The translations under genes were made by a program, and so were the position numbers. Shown here piece by piece: positions 35,096 to 46,235 of a DNA stretch of 64,000 nucleotides; within the stretch, counting starts at the first letter, position 1; each line of letters opens with the position of its first letter. The stretch is from contig CAUYUJ010003914.1 in assembly GCA_963575745.1 (NCBI GenBank), forward strand, positions 444,501 through 508,500. The letters are read 5' to 3'. This DNA comes from Prorocentrum cordatum. Taxonomy: Eukaryota; Sar; Dinophyceae; Prorocentrales; Prorocentraceae. The notes under the pieces are model-generated. The model was not told the origin of the DNA and ran no database searches. It saw only the letters and a program-made list of their open reading frames with translations.

Positions 35096-35720
35096 TGTAG
35101 CCGACCCCAACACCCAACCAAGTGGTAACTTTGGGTTGGTTTTCCTAAGATTTGACAGATGTTTGTCAGTACCTCGTAGAGGTCTTCGTTTTCGATGAGC
35201 TAGAGGAATGCCGGCGCGGAGTGGAGCTAGTTGGTCGACCCGACCAGAAGGGACAACATAACAACGATTTTGTTAAGATTTGAAAGATATTTGACAACTC
35301 ATTTTGAGAAACTAGATTTTCGCACTGAGCATTCGCATATAAGCTTTGTTCTGAGAGCAGCTTAGCTCTCCCAAAGGAGTTTTACTATCGGTTCACTTCC
35401 GGGAACCGACCTCATACTAACATAAGACATGCAAAAATGAAGATTTCAAGAAAATCTTCATTTTAGGTCTCTGCTTCGATTCTAAGCACTCTTACGCGTG
35501 CAAGGAGCTCTACGAGGTTCCCAGCATTAGTGTTCAAATTTTATTCTGAGAGAGAATCAGCTCTCTACAGAAAGTTTTACTATCGAAACATTTTGAGCAA
35601 CCGACATCAGGTTGACACTGGAAAATGCAAATTTGACGTTTTTCTAGAAATGCTCCGAGAAGCTGTCTGCTTCGATTCTGAGCACTCTTACGCGTGCAAG
35701 GAGCTCTGCGAGGTTCCCGG
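35096..35720 (+). mobile_element. Subfamily A-like fragments
   Basis: Resumes as A interior (GTAACTTTGGGTTGGTTTTC). A 5' end lies at 35169 (ACCTCGTAGAGGTCTTCG), followed by a variant body (TTCTGAGAGCAGCTTAGCTC, CTTCCGGGAACCGACC) and two left hairpin halves, GAGCTCTACGAGGTTCCCAG (35502) and GAGCTCTGCGAGGTTCCCGG (35701-35720). The second is cut by the next insertion. Confidence 0.55.
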
Positions 35721-36805
35721 ACTCATTCGACGGAGTCGCTAAACCCGCTGGGCCAACTGATCGTGGAGAAGCTTTCTCGTCTCATTCGGTTGCGTATTCT
35801 CCAGATGTGGTGCAGTCTCCAGATGGTGGGCTGCAGTCGAGACTGGGCTCTGTTTCTTTCGATCCTGGTGTCCAGAATGAGGAGTTGCAGGACGAGGAGT
35901 TGCAGGATGAGGATTTGCAGAGTGAGGAGGTACTGAGTGAGAAGTTGCATTATTCTCAGCATATTGTTTTCTTGGATTCAAGCTCTGAAGTTTGCCACAC
36001 TTCATTTCCTGACGCTCTGTCGGCTTCTGTTGACCCAGGTGTTCGGAAAGAGGAGTTGCATGATGAGGAGTTGCAGGATGTGGGGTTGCAGAATAAGGAG
36101 TTGCTGAATCAGCAGTTGCATTATTCTCATCATACACATTATACGGCCTCACGCCCTGAAGGTTGCCACACTTCAGCTTCTGACGGAGACTCAGCTTGCC
36201 ATGGAAAGGATTGGCAGGGGGATCTTAAGGATTTCAAGGACGAGGAGGAGGATAATGTTCATGTTGAGTCCGTGGAGAGTTCTACGGCAGTTGCTGCTGA
36301 AGAAGCGTCGCTTGCTTCTCAATCAAATGATGCTGTACTGCACTCAGTTCCTTTGGATTATTCTCTGCACTCAGCTCCTTTGGATTATTCTCTGCGCTCA
36401 GTTCCTTTGGATTATTCTCGAGTGCAAAGGGAGGGTGGAGGCCCCGAGGCGCTGCCGTTGGCATCCTCGAAAACCCACGGGGAGTGCGAAGTTGACCAGC
36501 GTAAAGATAACTGTGCATCTTCTTCCCGGCTCTGTTCAGATGAGTTGCAGAGCAATCGATCTGAGTGTCAAGCTGCCAGGGACTGGGCCCGTGCCAATGA
36601 CGATGTAAGGGCTCTTTGGCTTGAGCTATGCCGACTCCCGACACAGGAGTTTCAGCGTAGGACTGAGGCTCTTAATGCATACAGGCTGCACTTGGGAATT
36701 GAAAGTTCCGAGGAGGATGATTCGCAACAAGGGGGTCCTCAGAGTTCTACTTCCAGGAGTGCATTGACGTGGAGCGGCAAGAAGCATCGGAAACGGCACA
36801 GATGA
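35720..36805 (+). CDS. Unrecognised acidic repeat protein, no in-frame Met
   Basis: About 361 codons open from the insertion edge to a TGA at 36803. Not recognised. The N-terminal third has two imperfect copies of an acidic repeat (NEELQDEELQDEDLQSEE and KEELHDEELQDVGLQNKE), each followed by LHYS. An acidic stretch is near residue 180 (FKDEEEDNVHVE). There are three 9-residue repeats HSVPLDYSL (about 36341-36420). The tail is AARDWARANDDVRALWLELC ... QRRTEALNAYRLHLGI, probably helical, ending in a basic GKKHRKRHR. No ATG occurs in the frame, so it is 5' truncated or an exon. It may be a retroelement ORF1 or a captured host gene. Confidence 0.45.
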   Translation, partial: DSFDGVAKPAGPTDRGEAFSSHSVAYSPDVVQSPDGGLQSRLGSVSFDPGVQNEELQDEELQDEDLQSEEVLSEKLHYSQHIVFLDSSSEVCHTSFPDALSASVDPGVRKEELHDEELQDVGLQNKELLNQQLHYSHHTHYTASRPEGCHTSASDGDSACHGKDWQGDLKDFKDEEEDNVHVESVESSTAVAAEEASLASQSNDAVLHSVPLDYSLHSAPLDYSLRSVPLDYSRVQREGGGPEALPLASSKTHGECEVDQRKDNCASSSRLCSDELQSNRSECQAARDWARANDDVRALWLELCRLPTQEFQRRTEALNAYRLHLGIESSEEDDSQQGGPQSSTSRSALTWSGKKHRKRHR

Positions 36806-37303
36806 TGCACATGTGATTAATCCTGCACGCTTGATTTGTCATTGCGTTGCCTTTCTTCATGCCTGTGTGTGTTGTCGTGCATGCGCGTGTGTTGAATAAG
36901 AGCTTCGCTGGATCCATCAAAGTAGGTCATTCGTTGTTTCCTTGATTTGAGTGCTCATTGACCTTTGAACGTGACTTTCCGTGATTTGTCACGTGGTGCC
37001 TCAAAGTAGGCCTTTGATCTAGTCGACACTACACTGCTTTTATTTTCAGTGGTGCTGAGACGGTAATCGCTATATGTGGTTACTGCATGGTCTCGCACTG
37101 CTTTGCTTCCCTCTTTCTATTTTTATTTGTCTTCTCGTGTATTGGCAGTCTTGTGCATATCTGTACAGCTTCGCTGTTTGATGCACCTCTGCTTTAATCT
37201 TTGCAGCTTCGCTGTCTTCCTGTACAGCTTCGCTGTTTAGGTTCTTTGTGTTTAGGCCTGCTCCCATGGGGGCCCGAACCGGCCTTCGCAAAAGACGCAA
37301 AAG
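35721..37303 (+). mobile_element. 1.6-kb insertion with one ORF and an A-rich 3' end, inside a hairpin module
   Basis: The left flank is the left hairpin half (GAGGTTCCCGG, ending 35720). The right flank is the remainder (GACCAGGTTGACGGTTCACC, from 37304). The insert ends GCAAAAGACGCAAAA, an A-rich tail like that of a retroposed copy. It holds the frame 35720-36805 and a 500-bp 3' UTR with GCTTCGCTGT repeated four times (37167-37242). No RT is present, so this could be a truncated LINE, a retrogene or another passenger. Confidence 0.6.
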
Positions 37304-38108
37304 ACCAGGTTGACGGTTCACCGCCGGCGCCAGTATAGAAGAGCTAGAGGAATACCTCGTAGAGCTCTTCGGCATCGATGAGCTAGAGGAATTCCGGCGC
37401 GGAGTGGAGCTAGTTGGTCGACCCAACTAGAGAGGACAATGTGACAATGTGGAGTTGGTTTTGCTAAAGACTTGAAAGATTTTTAACAGTTCATTTTCAG
37501 AAACCAGGTTTTTGCGCTGGGCATTCGTATATAAGCTTGTTCTGAGAGCGGCTCAGCTCTCTAGAGGAAGTTTAAGGATCAGTTCACTTCCGGGAACCGA
37601 CTTCATGTTGACATGAAAAATGCAAAATTGAAGATTTCAGGAAAATCTTATGCGAAGTTCTCTGCTTCGATTCTGATCACTCTTACGCGTGCAAGGAGCT
37701 ATACGAGGTTCCCGGCGGTGACCAGGTTGACGGTCCACCGCCGGCGCCAGTTCGGGTGCAGGGCGGTGCTAGTTGGTCGGCCCGACCAAAAAAGAAGATG
37801 TGGTAACTTGGGCTCGGTTTTGCTAAGATTTGAAAGATATGTAACACTTCATTTTGAGATATCAGATTTTTGCGCACCTGTGAAAGACTAGGAGGGCCTC
37901 TGCGTCTTAATATGAGCTCCGTAGGCGCACTTATACTATCAAAACACTTGGCGGCGCCAACTCCATGTCGACATGACAAATGATATCATTTTTTTAGAGA
38001 AGTGCTCACAGAAGCTCTCTGCTTCTTTCCCGAGCACTCTCGAGCGTGCGAGGAGCTCTACGAGGTCCCCAGCGGTAGCCAGGTTGACGGTTTACCGCCG
38101 GCGCCAGT
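37304..38108 (+). mobile_element. Subfamily A nest including one complete copy
   Basis: The right half of the interrupted hairpin (37304-37334) is followed by ATAGAAGAGCTAGAGGAAT, the start of an A host, the complete insertion 37354-37751, and the rest of the host (TCGGGTGCAGGGCGGTGCTA onward) to its own hairpin end at 38108. Confidence 0.65.
37354..37751 (+). mobile_element. Complete 398-bp element (subfamily A) inserted in a TT of another A copy
   Basis: ACCTCGTAGAGCTCTTCGGC ... hairpin ... GGCGCCAGT. Removing it joins GAGCTAGAGGAAT to TCGGGTGCAGG, which matches uninterrupted host sequence at 24868-24884 and, inverted, at 38683-38706. No target duplication. The body is of the TTCTGAGAGCGGCTCAGCTC type. 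Confidence 0.8.
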
Positions 38109-38275
38109 ATGACGACGTCCTCAGGTAAGGCGATCGTCATCAAGGCTGCCTCCACACAGGTCAACTTGACGAGGAATTTTGCTCTTCGTACGGCCACGGA
38201 GGTTATTAAGATGGCGCCGGGCGGCGAGAATGCCCAGATCGACTTCCGGACGAGGCTGGTCCGGATCGGCGACGT
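38109..38275 (+). other. Unique segment between two opposed hairpin ends
   Basis: 167 bp between a forward CGCCAGT terminus and a reverse element starting at about 38278. It is open on the plus strand (KAIVIKAASTQVNLTR, MAPGGENAQIDFRTRL) and contains CCTCAGGTAAGG, a good splice-donor match. It may be a host exon fragment or filler. Unassigned. Confidence 0.25.
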
Positions 38276-39108
38276 GATGGCGCCAGCGGTAAACCCTCAA
38301 CCCGGTTACCGCCGGGGACCTCGTAGAGCTCCTCGCACGCTCGAGAGTGCTCGGAAAAGAAGCAGAGAGCTTCAGATATCATCTTCTTAGACATTTCAAA
38401 CAAGATATTTCCCATGTCCCATCCGACCCTGAAAGTGGTCGGTCCTAAAAAAACGTCAAATTTGCATTCTTCGATGTCAACCTAATGTCGGTTGGTCGCA
38501 ATGTTTCGATAGTATAACTCTCTCTAGAGAGCTGATTCTCTCTCAGAATAAATGTAAAACGCTAATGCAGGGAGTAAGAATCTAATATCTCAAAATAGAT
38601 GCTTCAATATCTTTCAAATCTTAGCAAAACCGACTCCAAGTTGTCACATTGTCCGTCCGAGTCGGGTCGGCCAACTAGCTCCACCCTGCACCCGAATTCC
38701 TCTAGCTCTTCTTACTGGCGCCGGCGGTGAACCGTCAACCTGGTCACCGCTGGGAACCTCGTAGAGCTCCTTGCACGCGTAAGAGTGCTCAGAATGGAAG
38801 CAGACAGCTTCTCGGAGCATTTCTAAAAAAACGTCATTTGCATTTTTCAGTGTCAATATGATGTCGGTTGCTCCAAATGCGTCGATAGTAAAACTCTCTA
38901 GAGAGCTGATTCTCTCTCAGAATAAAGTTTAAACAGTAAGGCTGGGAGTAAAAATCTAGTTTCTCAAAATGAATTGTTAAATATCTTTCAAGTCTTAGCA
39001 AAACCGACCCTAAGTTACCACATTGCCCGCCCAGGCCGGGTCGACCAACTAGCTGCGCCCCGCGCCGGAATTCCTCTAGCTCATCGATGCCGAGGAGCTC
39101 TACGAGGT
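38276..39108 (-). mobile_element. Two subfamily A elements in reverse orientation
   Basis: A reverse hairpin at 38279-38333 leads a copy whose 5' part stops at 38713. Then a near-complete reverse copy runs 38714-39108 (395 bp), starting on the minus strand ACCTCGTAGAGCTCCTCGGC at 39108 with T before it. Both bodies carry the TTCCGGGAACC/CTCTAGAGAG-type variant. Confidence 0.65.
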
Positions 39109-39620
39109 ACTCTGTTCGAGCAAAGCCCGGGTGACCTGGAGGGCACCTTCGAGGGCAATTTTCTCACCTTCGTCTCCCATAGGGAGCCGGGGGGTCGCAT
39201 TGCACGCAGACGCTTCACACGTTTCGTGTTCCGCCCACGGTTTAACCGTTAGTGAACGGCCTCCGGGTATTGTCGGGCCTCGTTCCCGCGAGTCTTTTTT
39301 GCGACGCTTCAAAAGCAGAGCTCTTCATGTTCCTTCGCGTCCTCCTCTTATTCCTCTGTCCGTTCTTGCCTCTTCTCGTCCCATTCCAGTCTGCGCGAAC
39401 GCGGTTCGCATCAATTTTTATTGAGAGTAGCGTATTTTCCAATTTGCCTCGAGACGAGGTGTGCATGCAATTCCGGCTCGTCTTTTGTGTATCTCATCTT
39501 GCAATATTGCATGTGATCATCCAAGTTTTTCAATCTTCTGTTAGAAGCACGTGTTCTCTTGTTCCCTTCCCCTCCTTCCTTCGTCTTCCTCAATGAAAGG
39601 GGCTTGATCAGGGGCATTTG
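39109..39620 (+). other. 5' flank or 5' part of the second LINE
   Basis: No domain recognised. Open frames (for example 39252-39596) are rich in Leu/Phe/Pro and cysteines. It may hold the 5' UTR and ORF1 region of the LINE to the right. Confidence 0.3.
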
Positions 39621-40266
39621 AATCCCAAGCTGACGAGTATGAACTAATTGCCAGACGAGACCGGGATGGCTTCAGAGGAGGCGTCGCCGTTTTTGCCCAC
39701 ATTTCGGTGTCTTCTTTTGATGTCTTGCGCTCAGATCCAGCAGCAGAGAGAGTGTGGATTTCTGTGCACGCTGGTGTAGGGCCGATTTTACTTTGTTGCT
39801 GGTACACGCCACCACGCTACGGAGAGTTGAATAGTATAAGATCTTTTCGGTGATGAGTGGATCTCTCTATGTAATTCGTATATGTCCAGTCATTAGGAGA
39901 TTTCCACGTACATCGCAAAGAGTGGCTGATTTTTTCTCATTCCGTCCAGCCCGAAGGCCAGGTTTTGAAGAAGTGGTGCGAGGAACAAGGTTTTTGGCAG
40001 CTTGTCCGGGGCCCCGCGGAATAATATTTTGGATCTTGTCTTGGCGGATTTCTCCGAGCTCCGAGTCGAGATTCTCAGAGACATTGCCGACCATTGTTCT
40101 CTTCTTCTCTCCCTCCCTCTGCCTCCCCCTTCGCTCGCAGCCGCATCCCGGCGGCTCTGGCACTGCAGCGTGCGAGCTGGCAAGGGCTCTGGCGTAGGAT
40201 TCACTCGAACATTGGGAACCCTTGTCCTCCTTGAGTGTCGATGCAGAAGCGTAGAATTTATTTGCA

Positions 40267-40782
40267 GTGATTTTAAATTCTATGCGGATGTTATTTCCTT
40301 ATTCTGACTCGGTAGTTCGGTGTAGTTCTCATCCGTGGCTCGATTCCGAATGTTTGCGCCTGGTGCATGAAACAAGTATCGCTGCATGTACCGCTCAATT
40401 TCCTGCCGCTGCTAGACAGTGTAGTGGCGGATTGTTAGACGCATTTAATCGAGACATTGTTCGGGCTCGGAGTCGTTTGCGTTCGCTCCGTCGTGGGTCG
40501 AAGGTTTGGTGGCGTTTGTCGCTGTCTCTGCTCGGGAAGCATTCAAATCTGCGTGTCCATCTTTGCGTCGTTCAGACGGGTCTTGGGCTTTGTATCCCAA
40601 GAGCAAGGCTGATTTGCAAGCTCGCACCTCTGCTGACACATGGACTATCTCTGAAACGTTCTAATTCGCATTCTGATTTGTTTCCGACCCCTGCCCCTGA
40701 GGATTTGGGGTTTTTGCGTCAGAGCGCGAGCGGTCAGAAAATATTTGCAGGCGCTAGATCCGCAGAGCTCTTTTGGGCCTGA
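40267..40782 (+). pseudogene. LINE linker between endonuclease and RT
   Basis: 171 open codons with HPWLDSECLRLVHETSIAAC and RARSRLRSLRRGSKVWWRL, the basic helical region that typically lies between endonuclease and RT fingers (WFD..C, W..L). The RT continues in another frame from about 40745. Confidence 0.5.
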
Positions 40783-41618
40783 CCTCATTCCAGCTTGCGT
40801 CTTGAAAAGATGTGCTGTGGAGCTCGCGCTCCCGATCGCTATTCTTTGCTGGCAGGTTTTAAGAGCAGATCGTTGGCCGGAGTGTTGGTGCAAACGCTGG
40901 ATCCATCTTCTTTTCAAGCGTCGTTCTGTCAGTGTTCCCGACAACTACCGGGGAGTACAAGTGACATCTAAAGTAGTGGAGCGGATTTTAAGCATTTTCT
41001 TCGTGCCGCGGTTGGTGGGGTTACAACTTTTTGGTCCTAATCAGTTTGCGTATTCTGCAGTCCGGGGTGCACGAGATGCAGTGCTTTTCTCCGTCTTGTC
41101 CTGGCTGTTAGGCATGGGCCGAGGCCGCCGTATTGCCTTGTGCTGTTCAGATGTATCTGGAGCGTTTGACAGAGCATCTGCAGACCGACTTATGTTGAAG
41201 CTCCAGGCTGCGAAGGTGCATCCGCAGATGTAGGCCGTCCTGCAAAGCTGGCTCCGCGAGCGTGCGGGTTCAGTGGCTCTGCAAGGGTCTTTGTCTGATT
41301 CAGTGGTTATGCGAGACATGGTCTATCAAGGGACTGTGTTCGGACCACCCTGATGGAATGCGTTCTTTTGTGATTCGCATCGGGCAATCTCGGCGCGTGG
41401 TTTTCTTGATATTGCATTCGCGGACGATCTAAATGCGTTTAAAGAGTTTAAATCAATCGTTCCGGGAAGATATAATGAATGCTCTCCGGCTGTGTCGTGA
41501 TAGCTTGCACGAGTGGGGAGCGGCGAATGGGGTTTCGTTTGGTTCCTCTAAGGAAAGCTTCCACATTATTTCCACGAGCAGGCCTTCCGGCGATTCTTTC
41601 GATTCGGCATTAAATTAA
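40745..41618 (+). pseudogene. LINE reverse transcriptase core
   Basis: GPDLIPACVLKRC, WIHLLFKRRSVSVPDNYRGV, TSKVVERIL, LFGPNQFAYSAVRGARDA and motif A CCSDVSGAFDRAS (Asp intact) in one frame to a TAG at 41231. In shifted frames follow MVYQGTVFGPP-WNAFF (motif B region, with a TGA between at 41351) and motif C DIAFADDLNAFK (both Asp intact, about 41412-41445). LHEWGAANGVSFGSSKES follows. Catalytic residues survive but stops and frame changes inactivate it. Confidence 0.75.
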
Positions 41619-41642
41619 TCGTGAGCGAAGCTGTGCGCGAAT

Positions 41643-42257
41643 GTGCGTGTGAATGCGGGTGGAAACTGCTCACACTGCTGCGCACCAGAAGAAGGGTTGG
41701 TGCAGTTGTTGAAGAGTCATATTTCAAGCTACATCGAATACCGTACTCCCGGGATTGCTCACGCTTCTGAATCGGTATTAGCTCCGATTGATTCTGCATT
41801 GTCTCGCTTTCTTTGGTCTTTTTGCATATCTGATCTAGACGCCCTCGTGCATTTCTCTCTGGCTCCGCTGTCTGTGCGGCGGGACATAGCTATGTTGGGC
41901 GTTGTTCATAGGACGGTTGTCTGTCAAGGACCCTGGCAATTCCAGCATTTCGTCCAGAGGGATTTACGGAGCCCGCCGGCAGGTGCACCACGGAGACACG
42001 CCAGGCATCTTATTGACATCTGTCCGATACGGGCACTTGATTTTTTGCTCAGGTCGTGTCTTGGAGGCATTCGAGTCTATAATTTGTTGCTCGATTCCGT
42101 TGTGGCAGCTACTAGTGTCAAAGAGTTTCAAAGGCTCCTCTCCGCGCTGGTCACTTTCCGCGCCGCGCAGGGATTTGTGGATTGGAAGACCACGCTATCC
42201 TGGATAATCCCCATGGCTTCGCATCCTTTGCGGGGCTGCAGGGACTGGCAACCCTGA
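41643..42257 (+). pseudogene. C-terminal region of second LINE
   Basis: 204 open codons: LLKSHISSYIEYRTPGIAHA, LSVRRDIAMLGVVHRTVV, RRHARHLIDICP and RVYNLLLDSVVAATSVKEFQ. This is the typical region after RT in this type of LINE (helical thumb and tail, RRD..MLG). It ends with a natural-looking TGA at 42255. Confidence 0.6.
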
Positions 42258-42260
42258 TCG

Positions 42261-42860
<600 letters not shown>

Positions 42861-43778
42861 AATTCTTTGCGGCCCCCGATCTTTCGCACCTGCACATGTG
42901 GGGGGAATCGATGCTTTGCCGAGGCGCGTACAACAAGTAGATGCAAACAGAAACAGACAAATACTAAGAATATATAAAAGAGTTCCGGGGAAACTATTCG
43001 CACTCTGCGATTTTTCAGAGGTGGTGATGGTTTTCCGGACTCAACTTGGGCTGCAGATGAGCTACAGAGCTGTTCGGCGCAGCAATTGGAAGGACATCAT
43101 CTAGCGTGCTAGCTCAAAGTATCTAGACACCTGAACTCCGTCTGCTATCAGAGCTGTGTCCCGAGCACTTTTCGTACTCTGCTAATTTTTTAGAGATGGT
43201 GATGATTTTCTGGACTAAACTTGAGCTGCAGACGAGCTACAAGAGTGTTCGGCGCAGCAATCGAAATGAACTCACCAGACGCGCTAGTCTAAAGTATCTA
43301 GACCCTGAACTCGGTCTGCTATCTGAGATTCGTACTCCGCTAGTTTTTTTAGTGATGGGAATGGTTTTCTTGACATAACTCGAGCTGGAGATGAGCTACA
43401 GAACTCTTTGTCACATAAGGCGAAAGGAAACAATAAGAGGTGCTAGTCTCAAGTATCTAAACGCCTGAATTGGGTCAGCTTTCAGAGCTGGGTCAGAAAA
43501 CCTGTTCGTGCTCTGTTAAATTTTAGAAAGATGATGGTGACTTTCTTGAGGTAGCTCGAGCTGCAGAGGAGCTGCAGAGCTGTTTGGCACAGAATCGGAA
43601 GGAATTTATCAGACGCGCAAGTTTCAAGTATCCAGATGCCCAAACTCGTCAGGCTTTCCGATGCTTTCCCTCCCCTTCTTCTCCTCCGCGTCCTCCTCCA
43701 TGAGACCGCGCCCTCGCGCGCGCAATGCGAGATTGCCGCGCCCGCATTGCACGAGGCAGCTCCTACGAGTTCCTGGCA
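42861..43778 (+). repeat. Diverged units of the 178-bp repeat
   Basis: Four units at about 176-bp spacing (GAGGTGGTGATGGTTTTC at 43018, GAGATGGTGATGATTTTC at 43191 and so on), with GAGCTGCAGA(T/C)GAGCTACA and CTGAACT(C/T)(C/G)GTCTGCTATC. Clearly related to the units at 13.7-30 kb but a separate branch. Confidence 0.65.
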
Positions 43779-43797
43779 GCTCTACGAGTTCCTGGCG

Positions 43798-44396
43798 AGT
43801 GCCAGAAGCAGCGTCTCCAGCCGGCGGTGCAACGAGCTCTGCACTCCACGTGGCGATTGGGTCAGGATGTTGCTGGGTATTCCGCTGTACCGACGGGTCA
43901 GTATGCCTTTGTCGAGCAAGTCGACGCGGGGGAGGCGGGGGCTTCTGCCCCGAAGCGTCGCCGGCTGGGTCCACGTGCAGTGCGAGGTGAAGGCGTGCAA
44001 CATTGTGCCCCGTTTGCTCTGTGTGATGCAAGGAGATTGTTGATGTGCTACACGTTTGATCTTGCTCAGGCGCGATCCAGAGCAGCGAAGACATTGAGGC
44101 AGCGGGGGAAGCGCAGAGAGTCCAGCATACTTTCACGCTGGCGTTCGAGTGGTGGCGGTGTCTTGACGGGTGAGCGTCCTTGGTTTCACATGTGTGATGT
44201 TCTGTATAACGACGCTCGAGATGTGGACGATTGGTGGAGAGTCTGTGACTTTGCTTTCTCGTCGTTTGTGAAATGTGCGCGTGATTATCTCGCTCGCTGT
44301 CGTCTTGGCCCTGCGTTCGAGAATGTTATCTTGCCCCGAGGAGCTGAGGGGGGGGGGGCGGGGGCCCAAGGAGGAGGTGGAGATGATGTTCGATAA
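43798..44396 (+). pseudogene. LINE region upstream of RNase H (copy 3)
   Basis: Open frame with VPTGQYAFVEQVDAGEAG, FALCDARRLLMCYTFDLAQA, RSRAAKTLRQRGKRRESSIL and DVDDWWRVCDFAFSSFVKCA. The domain is not recognised. It continues in a second frame from about 44370 (EEVEMMFDKSWSLASAKGAE), so a frameshift lies in the G-run at 44349-44362. Confidence 0.45.
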
Positions 44397-45181
44397 GTCG
44401 TGGAGTTTGGCCTCTGCAAAGGGGGCTGAGACAATGGCTAAGATATTAGCTACCTTCTCAGAGCGGGCGACTGTTTGGGATATCTTTGGTGACGGGCTTG
44501 GGTGTGAACTGATAGGAGATATCTTACTCGTTTGTAATTGGGTCTCGGGTGTCTGGAGCATCGGTCGGGGAAACCAAGGTGATGGAGTCCACTATCCGAA
44601 ACGGGGTGCAATGCTCCAGGATCGTTTAGAGCGTCTATTTACTTTGGGTCTGCGTCCCTCGAGTCTGGGAGCAGACTTTGTTAAGCACGAGTTTCGCGAA
44701 GGAAATGCCAGAGCAGATGAACTAACGCATAGAGCACGGACAGGAGAATAATTTCGGTACGTGCGGGTTTGGGAAGTTCCCCCCCACATCTTCATCATGT
44801 TATGCAGGCGATTGGCCTCCGCGGTAAGTTCGACGGCGGAGTTGGCGAGTCGGGAGTTGGTGTCGGATGGTGGCTGCAGATAGGGCTTATCCCTCTTGGG
44901 CACTCTCGCACATCGGATTTCCATGTTGAACATGTTCATGTGAGTAAGCGTGCCCGTCTCTCCTCCTCTTCTTCCCCCCGCGCGCGCAAACTTAGATCTT
45001 TTCCCATTGACTAGCGTGATATCGGTCAATGCGCTGCCGCGCCCCCGCCCTCTTGTACCATTACTGGTGCTGAACTCTCGCCCTTAGAAAGCCTCGCGGA
45101 GGCGACGGAGGAGGCTCTAGGACAGATTGAGCTACTAAGGGCTCTCTCTGGCGCTCTTTCTTGGGACCTGGGTAGGCGCTG
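44371..45181 (+). pseudogene. Permuted RNase H-like domain of LINE copy 3
   Basis: C-terminal half first: LIGDILLVCNWVSGVWS (Asp codon 44518-44520) and FVKHEFREGNARADELTHRA (Asp codon 44716-44718, 66 residues later), then TAA. N-terminal half next, one frame over: LRGKFDGGVGESGVGVGWWL (Asp codon 44832-44834), a KRARLSSSSS insert, TAG (45012), then in a third frame TITGAELSPLESLAEATEEA (Glu codon 45073-45075) to TGA at 45179. The residues around each half closely match copy 1 (RCAQALPSHSSITDAELS against QCAAAPPPSCTITGAELS). Confidence 0.7.
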
Positions 45182-45220
45182 AGGTGCCTGGAACACTGCC
45201 TTCCCCCCCAAAAAACTCAG

Positions 45221-46235
45221 GTTGACGGTTTACCGCCGGCTCCCTGTGATCGGTGCAATTCTTAGGGCTATATGTTCATTTTCGATGAACGCAATACAGA
45301 ACTGTCTTCGTACAACATCTGAAAAATATATGTTGCAAGTTTTCAAGCTGACTCTCGAGAACGCCATCCTCGTAGCCTGGCACTGATTTGCTGTGTTCAG
45401 AGCTCTACGAGGTCCCCGCAACCTGGTTGGCGATTTACCGCCAGGTCGCATGGGTATGCGTCTGTGTGTACGTGTCGCGTGCTCGTGTGTGTCTGTCTTT
45501 GTTTGTCTATGTGTGCGGTGTATGTGACTCGTAGATCCCTGAGGTGGTCAGCGGCGAAGCGAGACGAGTAATTATGGCGTGCTTGGGGGCTAGTTTGCGA
45601 AACATCTCGATAGAAGTTTTGTCTTTTCTGACCTATTCATATTGATTTTCTCGACATTCGACAATTCGTTGAGCTCTAGTATTCTCCCCTCCCGTATTCG
45701 ATCTTATTCTCGCTCGCCATCTGAATCTCCGGTCGATTGGGTACATACTACTGTCAAGAAGCACTGAGGCGGGATCGGCTGTTGAGTCTCTTTTTGACGG
45801 GTGCTGTCGCTTTGCTTAACTTAACTCACGCTGCAGATGAGTCACAGAGCTCACACCTACAGTCATCGGGCGCGCTAGTCCAAACTTTGGATGCCCGAAC
45901 TAAATCTGCAACGGTCCGAACAACCATTGGGACTCTTTAATTTTCTGTAGAGGAATTGGTGGTTTTCTTGACTGAGCTGCAGCTGGAGTCACAACAGTTG
46001 AACGAAAACTAATCAGACGCGCTAGTTCTGAGTATCCAGACGCCTGAATTCGGTCTGATACTAGGGCTGGGTCCAACAAACTATTCGTACTCTGCTAAAT
46101 TTTATAGAGATAGTGGTAACTTTCTCCAGATAGCTCGAGCTGCAGATGCGTTATACAGCTGTTTGGCACAGCAATCGGAAGGACATCATCAGACACGCTA
46201 AGCATCCAGATGCCCGAATTCGTCACACTTCCAGT
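45221..46235 (+). mobile_element. Hairpin right half, degenerate terminus, B leader and diverged 178-bp units
   Basis: 45221-45246 is the right hairpin half. 45400-45449 is a degraded terminus (AGAGCTCTACGAGGTCCCCG). A CGTGTG-rich patch is at 45450-45520. 45600-45780 is a B-type leader (TATTCTCGCTCGCCATCTGA) and 45780-46220 holds two to three diverged 178-bp units. Confidence 0.5.

Larger units (their letters stand above)
39621..42260 (+). mobile_element. Second LINE (different clade), endonuclease and RT, heavily mutated
   Basis: The endonuclease part is in pieces: RDRDGFRGGVAVFAH, PAAERVWISVHAG, PILLCWYTPPRYGELNSI (39630-39854), then NNILDLVLADFSE and IADHCSLLL (about 40018-40110), where family members have (S/A)DH. 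The RT part follows from 40745. At least four frame changes or stops are needed to follow it. No RNase H was seen at its end, unlike the other LINE family here. The 3' end runs into a CT-rich region at 42280. Confidence 0.75.
43798..45220 (+). mobile_element. RNase H-type LINE 3' end, copy 3, inside a hairpin module
   Basis: The left flank is AGCTCTACGAGTTCCTGGCG (43779-43797, with a 20-bp duplicate just before it), the left hairpin half. The right flank GTTGACGGTTTACCGCCGG starts at 45221, the right half. The insert ends TGCCTTCCCCCCCA6CTCAG, the same 3' UTR pattern as copy 1. About 1.42 kb, no RT, so a 5'-truncated insertion. Confidence 0.7.
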
